Shown in pieces: positions 9,001-17,482 of a stretch of DNA of 23,524 nt. Made by a program: the position numbers and the translations under genes. The stretch is from a virus. How positions within the stretch are numbered: position 1 is the first letter of the stretch; each line of letters begins with the position of its first letter. The DNA is taken from positions 1 to 23,524 of IMG/VR virus record IMGVR_UViG_3300021197_001673; one strand, given 5' to 3'. A model generated the notes under the pieces. That model made no database searches. It was not told where the DNA came from and saw only the letters and a list, made by a program, of their open reading frames with translations.

Positions 9001-9368
9001 ATTTAGAAGCATATGAGAAGATTTGGAATACTGCAAATTCATACAGACAAGATAGTGACGGATGGGAAATAAATGGTTATAGCTCTTTTGTTCAAAATAT
9101 GAAAATTAAACCTAGAAAGCTTTATGTCAAATACGCAGAGAGAAGACCTGAAGAGTACTCAAAAGTTAAAACACCATTTAAATTAATTGTGTGGGATAAT
9201 ACTGATTCAGATAATATATTATGGAACACGCATTATCAAACAGGTGAAGATGCTGTATTAAATAATAGTGTAGGAGCAGTCTTTGACTTCTACAGTGTAA
9301 ATGAAAGAGCAAATATAGAAGAGTGGAGAGATCCCATTACTTCCATGAAGGGTAGAAAAGTAAAGTGA
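6009..9368 (+). CDS. gp7: Baseplate wedge protein, gp7-like
   Basis: The 1119-residue length is close to T4 gp7 (1032), and the position between gp6 and gp8 is that of gp7. The N-terminus has the recurrent baseplate pattern P.FI..DNPTFKLFIEAYYEYLE (about 14-36), D.DSTLENFLDYFKREVLP (about 69-86) and LIKKIRDVYLAKGSPKSFELLFRMLY (about 99-124). Residues about 250-320 look like a small beta domain (GYSEGDVIKV...). The protein carries 18 DS[DE] tripeptides, the first near residue 40 and the rest mainly between 182 and 620 and in the last third. Serine there is encoded by TCA, TCT, AGT and AGC. gp7 is a wedge arm protein in T4 and interacts with gp10 and gp8. The gp7 name rests on synteny and N-terminal pattern, so it is less certain than gp25 or gp6. 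Confidence 0.7.
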   Translation: MSNVVQPFVSQNLPEFISSDNPTFKLFIEAYYEYLEKRNDSEALSVKEMFKAIDNPAAVVNNSTDYKDVDSTLENFLDYFKREVLPIAVKTNSVTDRFLIKKIRDVYLAKGSPKSFELLFRMLYDQEIDIIETRDNILEASEGKFLAFPLVTFKVTQFSEKLSNINFTLASLTHSDDNFVTDSEVATCLSGQILGKTADSDKAFVISLQLNFAFEPDSDAVYRITDPDDNTIFLEVVPFLSLVDLVAKNNAPGYSEGDVIKVRSKSLNKSFNVIVDSVNNGPVTGLHFRDRGEFFNVGDSFILTPSSPADGSGGSAVVTEVDNNGRILSVDGYALRTGVNNNGFLADDFENVTVPIINGGSYNKLPDATINNGTTVMQALPYARSNTSGQGPQFSPISTEIGTIANLNINDRGYFADTNDIVVEAPMNVTIEGYTRFVKGQLVSFQYIDQKNQSFFNDSDRLDISIKVNKTVDGNSKYNVKSIKLPFDFDSELFQWTDSDFMIDSDHGLSLATTKWKTLSGRHLNIEVIDDSDLGFKARLSNKFLNGLDSYHFNQLNNYTFNDSDYIFSWRNDFSDAKLGVDSEVAEWKNTGYFGIVSRINSNKRTLSISSVSNRPFPSDSDLQNFDKVKNRIIRIVAFNPATDSPVIREREILANILTNYNRASFTPVLSSFGSSTRTFINEDGFLNSSSGGVVQDNYLYSAYTYIIQSNLSVNIWRDKIKETLHPAGLLMFGETNLNANSKVPLNITAVTDIENYDTNFTFDTALDHYSDVSLANRVTADNTRYEANAFLFYKQNLTTLNALTASSFERGYDEAIVSEYGSSWFDYEPMGLVRNEKVNYDNFYNNYNNFDSDVFNRSVSTQDSDGSSYVKALTMNYKKYDGTVQDLYKKESRTRSSYSPVKIVSTKFIDPINDLYSVYDSDIPLADLIRWSDSEDKTFKAIDYNKLKSVNDTRTFKWYNTDRKKEMKFKMNIDLNKAMRLDGTLKFTEQDGTVYENLEAYEKIWNTANSYRQDSDGWEINGYSSFVQNMKIKPRKLYVKYAERRPEEYSKVKTPFKLIVWDNTDSDNILWNTHYQTGEDAVLNNSVGAVFDFYSVNERANIEEWRDPITSMKGRKVK

Positions 9369-10795
9369 CTGCTAAAATAACCAATAATATTAATTTACTA
9401 CTAGCTAAAGCGATGTTTGATTCCTTAAAACAAAACAGGGATGATGAAACTTTCTATGCAGTAACAGCTTTCTCTAAAGATAGTGATTATTCAAATTACT
9501 CTAACTCTTTAGATAGTGAATCAGAATTTGCTGGTGGTGGTGATTCAGAATTTGCTATGGACGATCAGTCTTTCTATAGCCAAAATTCTCTAACCATGCA
9601 TAGAATTTTACCTGGTGGTGTAAGTAGATGTGTACCTAGAGTTGATTGGTTAGAGAACAGAATCTACAATGCATGGCCAAGCACTTATAATTCATATGTA
9701 TTAGTTAGAGAGTTTGTATCAGGTGTTGGTAGATTAAACGTGTATAAATGTTTATTTTCTCCTCTTAAGCCATCTTTAAACATACCTACAGGTGTATCAG
9801 CAACTCCTATAACAATGTCCGATGGTTATATCTGGCAGTATTTGTATACTATCTCTAATTCAGATGCTGTTAGGTTTTTAACGAGCGAGTATATTCCTGT
9901 ACCAGAAAGAGTTACAGCAGAAGAAGCAGTTAATTTAATTCCAGGTACTAATAGATATTTACAGTATGCGGCTCAAGAAAATGCTCAATTAGGCGCTGTT
10001 TACAGTTTTGCTTTTGATAGTGATACATTAGCATTAAACAGAGATAGTGATTGGTCAAGAGGTAGATCAGTAAAAGTAAGATTAATAGATTCAAGATTTG
10101 ATAGCGATCTAATAACTAATCATTTTAAAGCCACTATATCATTTGATTCAGATGAGAATAAATTTTTACCAGTGTTGCAAGAAAACGGATTAGGTTATGA
10201 AGGTGTGCTTAAAGTAGTCGATCAAGATGGTAAACGTATTGTTGGATGTACTGCTAAGATTGCAGGTGGGTTAGGTCACGGTTCTGATGCACCATCAGAC
10301 TTAAACGCTGTTAATTTAATGTTAGTAGCAAGAAACATACCACAAGATGATTTTGAACCTTTAGCTCAAGGTCAATATCAAATGACAAATCTAATAAGAA
10401 ACCCTATTGATGTCACTACTAGAAACATTGCTAATCAAGATTTTTACACAGCTTGTAAAAGTTTTAGAGTAGATGATATAACAGCTACATATAACGTAAA
10501 TGATATTATTAAACCTTACCCTGTAGATGATGGTAGAAAAGGTAGAGTAGTAGCTGTAGACAACAATAGAGTGTACTATATTAATTTTATTAATGATAAA
10601 GAAGATAATAAATTTAACGATAGTGAACAAATCTCTCTAATAGACGGTGTTAATAAAATACACACAATTAATAAAACTTTTGATAGAGATGTGATTTTTA
10701 ATTCAGGTGAACTTATTATCGCAGATTGGAAATCTACACCATTATTAAGATCTAAAGATCAAATTGAATCTATTAATTTCGTATTAAGTTTCTAA
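9365..10795 (+). CDS. gp8: Baseplate wedge protein gp8
   Basis: The start is GTG at 9365, overlapping the gp7 TGA stop in GTGA. Of 476 residues (T4 gp8 is 334), residues about 95-185 match the gp8 pattern: WLENRIYNAWPSTYNSYVL, VYKCLFSP, MSDGYIWQYLYTIS, FLTSEYIPVP. gp8 is a wedge subunit that binds gp7 and gp10. An unusual acidic insert, residues 38-62, carries DSD, DSE and DSE, placed between the conserved N-terminal helix and the W-containing core. Eight DS[DE] occur in total, including four at about residues 217-262. The gene ends 27 bp before the next ATG, and its stop codon overlaps a late-promoter-like octamer. Confidence 0.8.
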   Translation: MTAKITNNINLLLAKAMFDSLKQNRDDETFYAVTAFSKDSDYSNYSNSLDSESEFAGGGDSEFAMDDQSFYSQNSLTMHRILPGGVSRCVPRVDWLENRIYNAWPSTYNSYVLVREFVSGVGRLNVYKCLFSPLKPSLNIPTGVSATPITMSDGYIWQYLYTISNSDAVRFLTSEYIPVPERVTAEEAVNLIPGTNRYLQYAAQENAQLGAVYSFAFDSDTLALNRDSDWSRGRSVKVRLIDSRFDSDLITNHFKATISFDSDENKFLPVLQENGLGYEGVLKVVDQDGKRIVGCTAKIAGGLGHGSDAPSDLNAVNLMLVARNIPQDDFEPLAQGQYQMTNLIRNPIDVTTRNIANQDFYTACKSFRVDDITATYNVNDIIKPYPVDDGRKGRVVAVDNNRVYYINFINDKEDNKFNDSEQISLIDGVNKIHTINKTFDRDVIFNSGELIIADWKSTPLLRSKDQIESINFVLSF

Positions 10796-10802
10796 ATAAA
10801 TA
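10795..10802 (+). promoter_or_regulatory. Late-promoter-like octamer AATAAATA before the gp10-like gene
   Basis: The octamer (7 of 8 to TATAAATA) sits on the gp8 stop codon. A start about 6 nt downstream would give a leader of about 15 nt containing GGTGA before the ATG at 10823. This is the best-spaced plus-strand candidate in the window and would separate the wedge genes from the large downstream gene. Confidence 0.5.
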
Positions 10803-10822
10803 ATTAAACTAGACGGTGAAAA

Positions 10823-13800
10823 ATGGCTAATATAAATTTAAACGTATCTCCCTACTTTGACGATTATGATCCAGATAAAGATTTTCTGAGAGTATTATAT
10901 CGTCCTGGATTCCCAGTACAAGCTAGAGAGTTGACAACATTACAAACTTTCATGCAAAAGCAAATTGAAAGATTTGGTAGTCATATTTTTAAAGAAGGTT
11001 CTAGAGTCTCTGAAGGTAATATTACTGTAAATAGAACTGTTACTCGTCTATTTTTAACAGGGTCTGGTAATGCTAGTTTCCCGCTAGCTAATGCGCGCAC
11101 GGCTTCTTCCTTAGCTGATGTAGCTACATTACAAGGTAAAATTATTACTAACAGTGACGGTACAGTAAAAGCAAGAGTTTTACTACAGCCAACAGGTTCT
11201 GTAGGAACAAGTAATATTGGTAACTTGTTTATACAATACATTACCGCTAAAGAATTTGCTAGCACTGGTGATTTTATTTACGCTACTATTGCAGATAACC
11301 CAGGGTTAGTTACAGCAGAATTAGTAAACACTTTTAATGCTGTTTCACCTTCTTGTCTTGGTGAGATTACCGAAGGTGTTTACTACGCTAATGGTTTCTT
11401 TACTAGAGTTAATGCTCAAACAGTTGTTATTAGCTCAACTACAAATACACCTTCTGTTAAATTAGGTTTTAGAGCAGAGCAAACAATTGTTACTCAAAAC
11501 GCAGATGCAACTTTATACGATAATGCTAGAGGTACTTCGAATGAAGGTGCACCTGGATCTCATAGACTTAAACAAACTTTAGCTTTTGCTACATTAGCTT
11601 TAGATGCTGAAGAAGAAGAAAATTTCTTTAGAGTTGCCACCATTGAAAATGGTACAATGGTTGAAAGCGTAGTGGGTAATCCTCAATACTCTGATATCGG
11701 AAACACTCTTGCTAGAAGAACTTATGATGAATCTGGCAACTATTCAGTAAAGCCGTTTCCACTTACTATTTCTGATGCAGACTCAGATACTTATAACATA
11801 CGTATAGGTAAAGCGAAAGCTTATGTTAAAGGTTTTGAAGTTGAAATTATAGCACCTAAAATTATAAACTTTAGTAAAAATAGTGATTTTGTAAGAACTA
11901 AAAGTTATAAAATTCCTTTTAATAATATTACAAATTTTTTAGTGAATTCTAGTTCTGGTAATCTTCCTGGACAAACTGGAAGTGATCCTTACACATACGC
12001 TAACAGGTTAACTCTTAAAGATTCTGATGGTGATACAATTGGTGTTGCAAGAGCATATGGTTTCTTTAATAGTAGTTTATACATTTATGATGTAAAAATG
12101 TTTCAAGTTATTACCACTAGCTCACCTATAACCGTTTCGGATGGTAATGATATTTTATCTAATAGAAATACAGGGTATGTTTATAACAATGATGGACAAG
12201 CTGGAGTAGCTGGTAATGCGACTACGTTAATTAATTGGTCAGGTAGATTCGCAAACAATCAATCTATTTCGTCTACTGTAGCTAGTATCAGTTCATCCAC
12301 TACTATAACAAATTCGCAAATATTTGAATTAACAGATGTTGTTACTATTACCGGTGCAGGTGGTTTTACCGCTAGTGTTTCTGAACCGTTAAATCTTAAC
12401 CCAGAATTAATTAATACAGTTTCAGCTGAGATTAAAACTCTTAGAGGTACTGCAACTGTTTTTGATAACGACTTTACTATTGTTGAAAATACTGGCATTT
12501 CTTCAAGTACCATGAATGGTTATTGGAATGAATCTAGAGTTGACGACCAAGAAGAAGTAGAAAAAACTTTAAGATTTAAATACCTGAAAATTAAAAACAC
12601 AGGAGCAGCAGCACGTACAGGAACTAACTTTGGTTGGTCAGCTCAAGATAAACATATTTCTTTAGCATACCCTGATGTGTTTAAAGTATATGGGATAAAT
12701 GAAGCTTCAAGTTCTAGTTTTGCTACTGGTCAGTTCTCTAGAATAGAAGTTAATACTACTGGTTTAGTTCCTGTTGGTTCAACTATTATTGGTCAAAGCT
12801 CAGGTACCACAGCTATAGTTGCCCTTCAAAACGCTACTTCAACCGGAGCAGATGATATTGCATCCACAACCGGTTATCATAGTACATTAACTGGTACAGG
12901 CTCTACTTCAACTTTAGAAGTTATATATCAAAAGAACACAGCTTTTACAACTAGTGAGGTTCTAACAGTAGTTTCACCAGCTGGAGTTTCTGCTTATACT
13001 AGCCCTATTACTTTTACTAGCTCTACTAATCCAACTGGAAAAGATCTTTCTGGGATGTATACTCTAGACAATGGGCAAAGAAGCGAGTATTATGATATTG
13101 GTAGATTGATTCGTAAAAACGGTAAACAAGCTCCTGCGACCGGTGATATTATTATCTTCTATTCTTACTTTATTGCTTCACCTGTAAATAATTTCTATTA
13201 CAGTACAGATAGTTATAGCAAATTAGATTATTATAAAGATGATGTTAGGTATTATAGTGAGCCACAAGAAATAGGTTACGTTGCTAAAAACATTGGCAGA
13301 GATTTAAGAAACTCTATTGACTTTAGATTTAGAGTAGAAGATATCACTACTAATATTAATGATTCACCGTTTATGATTAGCAGTAGAAATTTCTACAATC
13401 AGCCTAGAATTAAACCTGATACAGTCTTCACTGCAGACTTTGATGAGTTCCAATCTAATATTACTTCTTTAAGTATTACTAAAGACGGATCTTTAACTTA
13501 TAAAAAAGGTCAACCAGCTTTATTCAATCCTAAAAAACCAGAAGAAGTAAAAGATGCTATGTCTCTTTTCTATCTTACTATACCAGGAGGTGTAAGATAC
13601 GCAGAAGAAGAAATAGAAATTGAGACTGTAGACAATAAGCGCTACACTATGAGAGACATAGGTAGAATTGAAGATAGAGTAAACAGAATTGAAGATGCTG
13701 TAGCTTTATCCCTGCTCGAATCTCAAGCTCTTCATGACGATATTCAAGGAAGAGCAAAGTCTGGATTTTTAGTAGATGATTTTTCTTTAGCTCAAAACAA

Positions 13801-16534
13801 TCCTAATAGTTCTGCAGACACTGAACATGAAGAGTATAGAGCATCTATCGACGTAATCGACAACATGCTGATACCAGGACAAACTGACGGTGTACAACTT
13901 CCATTACAATTTTCTAGTAAAATTAATATTGATGATTACTACTATCAAACTTCAGATATTATTATAAAAAAATATAATGAAGAAGAGTTCTTATCTCAAA
14001 ACAATGCAACTGGTTGTCATAGAATCAATCCTTTTGCTACATGGATTTATGTAGGTGAGTTGAAACTTACACCAAACGAACACCATTGGAGAACAAAAGT
14101 AAACAATTACTTTACTAACCTCTATGGTAGCGTAAGACCGTTCAGTGGTGATTCAGATCAGTTTAGCCAGTTCTTAAGAGTAACAACATCATCTCCTGGT
14201 GGCTCTTCAACTTCAAGACTCGAATGGTTTGGTAGAACTAACACAGTTAGCCGAAGAGTGGGTGGAAACTTTGTAGAAACTACTACTACACAAGCTCAAA
14301 GAAGAGTTACTACTACTTCTTTTGGCGCGCCAAGAGTGATAGCGGGTAAAAAACCAACTACTACTCACACTGGATCAGAAGTTATTCAAAACCTTCAAGA
14401 CTACTACATGGTTAATCCAGCTGGAGGTGTTGGGTTCAAAGCTACAAATTTAAGACCTAATACTGAACATGAATTGTATATGGGTCAAAAACTTATTGAC
14501 GCTTCTCTAACTTCTTTGAATGACGGAACTATAACCGGTAACTTTAATATACCGTATCAAACTTTTAAAGCGGGTGAAGAAAAAGTTATTATTAGAGATA
14601 AGACTTTAGGAGGCAAAGCTTCTAGCGCAGCTAATATCTTTAAGTCAGTAGGACACAGAGACTTTTATAATATAATTGCTGATGTAGATACTAAAAGAAT
14701 TAGAACTCAAAATTTAGGTACTAAAGTAAAATCGTTTACAAGAGAAGTGGATATTCCACCTGACCGCGGCGGACCTGATGGCGATGGCGGCGGTAACGGT
14801 GACCCAATTGCACAGCTATTTAAATTACCTACTAAAGGTAATCCTACTACAGCAGATATCTTATCTGGTACTGATCTTGCAACAGAGCCAGTTGGCATTA
14901 TTACATCAATAGATCTTTGGTTGTGTTTTGTAGATATTAGACCTGTAATGGATAAAATTATTATTGAAATAAGAGAAACAGTAAATGGTTATCCTGGAGG
15001 TCCTGACGAAACTATAGGTGATACAGGTTGGATTAATATTGATAAATCAATGGAAGTAAAATCGCCTACTTCTACTAATTCAACAAACTTTAGATTTAAA
15101 GAACCTGTATATCTAAAAGGTGATACAGAATACGCTATTGTAATAAAATCTCCTTCAGATGTTTCTGAAGTATTTGTTGCGGAAATAGGTAAACAGCTTT
15201 TAGATGGTTCTGGTATTCATGACCAACAACCTAACGTAGGTGGTTATTTTGGATCATTCTTTATATCTCAAAATCAAACTACATGGTCAGCTGAACAAAA
15301 TTTTGATCTAGCATTCAAACTTAATAGAGCTAATTTTGATATAGATGGTACAGGTACACCTCCTACATCTACATTAATAATGAAAAATGAATTATCAAAC
15401 CTTAAAGTACATAAAGCTGATATTGGTGCTTTCAATAGAGGATTAGCTATTGAGACATTTGAAAATTCTAATTATGTAAGAATTAACCACCCTAATCATG
15501 GCATGCATTTTAACAATGCTCAGGTTACATTGATGGGTCTAGATAAGTTTGGTACACCTAACAATTTTAATGGTATTCCAGACTCTGAGTTAAACTCTAC
15601 TCACGAAGTATTATTTGCAACTTTAGATTCTTACTTTATTAAAACAACTACTAAAGCTACATCATCTGGAACACCACCAGTACCAGTATTTGATACCTTT
15701 GCTACTCAACCGGTTGTATACGATAGCTTAATTGCAAACGTACCATTCTTTAAAGGTAAAGCAGATGATAGTGTTAACGGTTTCATAACTGCATCTAAAA
15801 GTAACTCACTTAATTTAGTAATTGATTCAAATAAAATTAAAAACGATTCTTTAGCTAATGTTGTACAAGGTGTAGAGACTCCAATTGCTATAAATGAATA
15901 TACTGAATTAGAAGAACCACATGTAGTACGTAACTTACTAAATTCTACTTCTAATGATCTTATTATGAAATATACTTTAGATAGTAATAGTATTTACAGT
16001 TCACCTGTATTTAGAATTGGGGACACTTTAAACCCTGTTGTGTTTAGAAATGTTACAGGTAAAGTTTTAAACGATTCTGATATTGAAGGTTTAACTACAA
16101 CTACAATAACTCCATCTAGTAATGATCAAGCACTTCAAGAATATACTTCTAGGTTATCAGCTATTAAGTCTGAAGAAGAATTTTCTGCTTACGTAACTAA
16201 ACAAATTGATTTAGAAATACCTGCAGATGGTTTCACTATAAAGTTTGATGCAGATATGGAACCAGGTTCTAAGTTAGAATTCTCATACAAAGCTAGACAA
16301 AAAGGAGATCTTACACCGTTTGATCAAATTGCTTGGGATGATTTTAAAGCTTCAGAATTTGTAACAGAAGCTAATAACGGACCGTTTACATCAGATACTG
16401 ACTTTAAAGAGTATACTGTTAATGCTACAGTTCCTTATGAGTATTCTTCTTTCAAAATTAGAATACGAATGATTACAACAAACGAAGCTCAAATTCCACG
16501 CATTAAAGATCTAAGAATTATAGCAGATATTTAA
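10823..16534 (+). CDS. Giant baseplate-associated structural protein (DUF4815 N-terminus, gp10-like)
   Basis: The protein has 1903 residues. The N-terminus (about 3-65) has the DUF4815 pattern NVSPYFDDYDPDKDF.RVLYRPGFPVQARELTTLQ followed by QIERFGSHIFKEGS. Near residues 940-970 a short coiled coil, MRDIGRIEDRVNRIEDAVALSLLE-like, matches the spot seen in large marine T4-like structural proteins. A Gly/Asp-rich linker (about 1313-1328) precedes a jelly-roll-like segment (about 1330-1510: SIDLWLCFVDIRPV, IEIRETVNGYPGGP, FKEPVYLKGDTEYAIVI, SQNQTTWSAEQNFDLAFKLNRA). Then come VRINHPNHGMHF (about 1552) and a C-terminal domain (about 1785-1903). Proteins of this type follow gp8 in marine T4-like phages and are often called gp10-like, but that label is uncertain. 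Only five DS[DE] occur, much sparser than in gp7 or the fibres. Confidence 0.75.
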   Translation: MANINLNVSPYFDDYDPDKDFLRVLYRPGFPVQARELTTLQTFMQKQIERFGSHIFKEGSRVSEGNITVNRTVTRLFLTGSGNASFPLANARTASSLADVATLQGKIITNSDGTVKARVLLQPTGSVGTSNIGNLFIQYITAKEFASTGDFIYATIADNPGLVTAELVNTFNAVSPSCLGEITEGVYYANGFFTRVNAQTVVISSTTNTPSVKLGFRAEQTIVTQNADATLYDNARGTSNEGAPGSHRLKQTLAFATLALDAEEEENFFRVATIENGTMVESVVGNPQYSDIGNTLARRTYDESGNYSVKPFPLTISDADSDTYNIRIGKAKAYVKGFEVEIIAPKIINFSKNSDFVRTKSYKIPFNNITNFLVNSSSGNLPGQTGSDPYTYANRLTLKDSDGDTIGVARAYGFFNSSLYIYDVKMFQVITTSSPITVSDGNDILSNRNTGYVYNNDGQAGVAGNATTLINWSGRFANNQSISSTVASISSSTTITNSQIFELTDVVTITGAGGFTASVSEPLNLNPELINTVSAEIKTLRGTATVFDNDFTIVENTGISSSTMNGYWNESRVDDQEEVEKTLRFKYLKIKNTGAAARTGTNFGWSAQDKHISLAYPDVFKVYGINEASSSSFATGQFSRIEVNTTGLVPVGSTIIGQSSGTTAIVALQNATSTGADDIASTTGYHSTLTGTGSTSTLEVIYQKNTAFTTSEVLTVVSPAGVSAYTSPITFTSSTNPTGKDLSGMYTLDNGQRSEYYDIGRLIRKNGKQAPATGDIIIFYSYFIASPVNNFYYSTDSYSKLDYYKDDVRYYSEPQEIGYVAKNIGRDLRNSIDFRFRVEDITTNINDSPFMISSRNFYNQPRIKPDTVFTADFDEFQSNITSLSITKDGSLTYKKGQPALFNPKKPEEVKDAMSLFYLTIPGGVRYAEEEIEIETVDNKRYTMRDIGRIEDRVNRIEDAVALSLLESQALHDDIQGRAKSGFLVDDFSLAQNNPNSSADTEHEEYRASIDVIDNMLIPGQTDGVQLPLQFSSKINIDDYYYQTSDIIIKKYNEEEFLSQNNATGCHRINPFATWIYVGELKLTPNEHHWRTKVNNYFTNLYGSVRPFSGDSDQFSQFLRVTTSSPGGSSTSRLEWFGRTNTVSRRVGGNFVETTTTQAQRRVTTTSFGAPRVIAGKKPTTTHTGSEVIQNLQDYYMVNPAGGVGFKATNLRPNTEHELYMGQKLIDASLTSLNDGTITGNFNIPYQTFKAGEEKVIIRDKTLGGKASSAANIFKSVGHRDFYNIIADVDTKRIRTQNLGTKVKSFTREVDIPPDRGGPDGDGGGNGDPIAQLFKLPTKGNPTTADILSGTDLATEPVGIITSIDLWLCFVDIRPVMDKIIIEIRETVNGYPGGPDETIGDTGWINIDKSMEVKSPTSTNSTNFRFKEPVYLKGDTEYAIVIKSPSDVSEVFVAEIGKQLLDGSGIHDQQPNVGGYFGSFFISQNQTTWSAEQNFDLAFKLNRANFDIDGTGTPPTSTLIMKNELSNLKVHKADIGAFNRGLAIETFENSNYVRINHPNHGMHFNNAQVTLMGLDKFGTPNNFNGIPDSELNSTHEVLFATLDSYFIKTTTKATSSGTPPVPVFDTFATQPVVYDSLIANVPFFKGKADDSVNGFITASKSNSLNLVIDSNKIKNDSLANVVQGVETPIAINEYTELEEPHVVRNLLNSTSNDLIMKYTLDSNSIYSSPVFRIGDTLNPVVFRNVTGKVLNDSDIEGLTTTTITPSSNDQALQEYTSRLSAIKSEEEFSAYVTKQIDLEIPADGFTIKFDADMEPGSKLEFSYKARQKGDLTPFDQIAWDDFKASEFVTEANNGPFTSDTDFKEYTVNATVPYEYSSFKIRIRMITTNEAQIPRIKDLRIIADI

Positions 16535-16722
16535 TGAGTAATACACGAATAAAAGGTCACAGTAATCTAGTTAAAAGAAATGGTGCTGTGATTAATACAA
16601 ATAAAAAAGTCTACGAAGCTGCTAAAAAACGTAAAGCTGATAAAGACAGAGTAGACTTGTTAGAAAATAAAATAAATAGAATAGAAACTTTATTGGAAAA
16701 GTTAGTAGAACAGAATGGCTAG
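16534..16722 (+). CDS. Small coiled-coil virion-cluster protein (62 aa)
   Basis: The ATG overlaps the previous stop by 1 nt (TTTAATGAG), and the 3' end overlaps the next gene by 8 nt, so translation is probably coupled. The N-terminal half is basic (KGHSNLVKRNGAV, then KKVYEAAKKRKADKD). Residues about 39-60 form an amphipathic helix with heptad-like Leu/Ile spacing (VDLLENKINRIETLLEKLVEQ). Small ORFs of this shape sit at the same position in marine T4-like phages, as far as I recall, without a known function. It has no DS[DE]. A role as a linker or assembly peptide is inference. Confidence 0.7.
   Translation: MSNTRIKGHSNLVKRNGAVINTNKKVYEAAKKRKADKDRVDLLENKINRIETLLEKLVEQNG
16671..16678 (+). 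promoter_or_regulatory. Possible internal late promoter AATAAATA
   Basis: This octamer lies inside the 62-residue gene and is followed by GAAT, the same downstream context as the octamer at 19403. It is 36 nt before the ATG at 16715, so a transcript from it would carry a leader of about 30 nt for the 255-residue gene. It could also be chance within an A-rich coding stretch (codons for ENKINRI). Confidence 0.3.
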
Positions 16723-17482
16723 ATACGCATCGTTAAATAGAAGACTTGATTACCACTTATACCCGCAAGGTCGCTCAGCTAGTGAGCCTTCTCTAATACC
16801 TAATGTGAAAGATTCAGATGGAAATATTGTACAGTATTATAGCGGGGATAGAATCACTTCTGAGTCGACAGTGGTTGACATTGGGTCTTCTCCTAATGCT
16901 AATGATGGTGACCCTTTACGTACTGCGTTTATCAAAATTAATAATTTCGTTGAAGCAGAGTATATCACAAATGAAATCATTGATCAAGAGCTTAACAGAT
17001 TAGAATTTAACGGTCCCTTTCTAGGTATACTCGACTATGTTGATTTACCTTTAACTATGATAAGTGATAAAAACGTTGCGGTGGTAAAAACAACTTTATC
17101 TGCAGCTGGTTATAGCAGTTGGAGTACTTTATACCCTAACATCTCGTCTTCAGGTATAACATTATCAGAAGGTAACGTAGTGTTACATAAAGGTTCTTTA
17201 GTACAATATAATAAATCCTTTAATAACTATGATGTAATATACCAAAACTCAGGCGATTTTACAGCTTATGATTTTGGTACTTCTCTAGCACGCTTTAAAG
17301 ATGGTATAGCAGATGCAGATTTGACACCAGCGCAACAATTAGAATTATATAACAAGTTCAATGAAACTGAAGCAGGTTCTAATATTAATAATAACGTGAA
17401 GTCGCGAAACGTAAACGATGCAATAACAGAAACACATTTACGTTTCTCCAACAGAGGGTTCGATTCAGGGTATTATGGCTAA
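16715..17482 (+). CDS. Structural protein with fibre-type KIN..F..Y motif (255 aa)
   Basis: This is probably a virion component. Residues 55-83, DIGSSPNANDGDPLRTAFIKINNFVEAEY-like, match the G.GD.LR.AF.KIN..F.ELY pattern at the start of many marine T4-like fibre and baseplate adaptor proteins. A related copy is at residues 6-36 of the 466-residue protein further on. The remainder shows no named domain. One DS[DE] is present (residue 33). The gene is coupled to both neighbours: 8-nt overlap upstream and 1-nt overlap with gp14 downstream. It occupies the position of gp13 in T4, but I see no gp13-like features. Confidence 0.65.
   Translation: MARYASLNRRLDYHLYPQGRSASEPSLIPNVKDSDGNIVQYYSGDRITSESTVVDIGSSPNANDGDPLRTAFIKINNFVEAEYITNEIIDQELNRLEFNGPFLGILDYVDLPLTMISDKNVAVVKTTLSAAGYSSWSTLYPNISSSGITLSEGNVVLHKGSLVQYNKSFNNYDVIYQNSGDFTAYDFGTSLARFKDGIADADLTPAQQLELYNKFNETEAGSNINNNVKSRNVNDAITETHLRFSNRGFDSGYYG

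Noticed and set aside
10981-11265. 94-residue minus-strand frame (and similar ones at 12259-12513, 14707-14898, 17266-17451, 18028-18258, 21671-21928)
   Set aside because: All lie fully inside confident plus-strand structural genes and look like antisense shadows.
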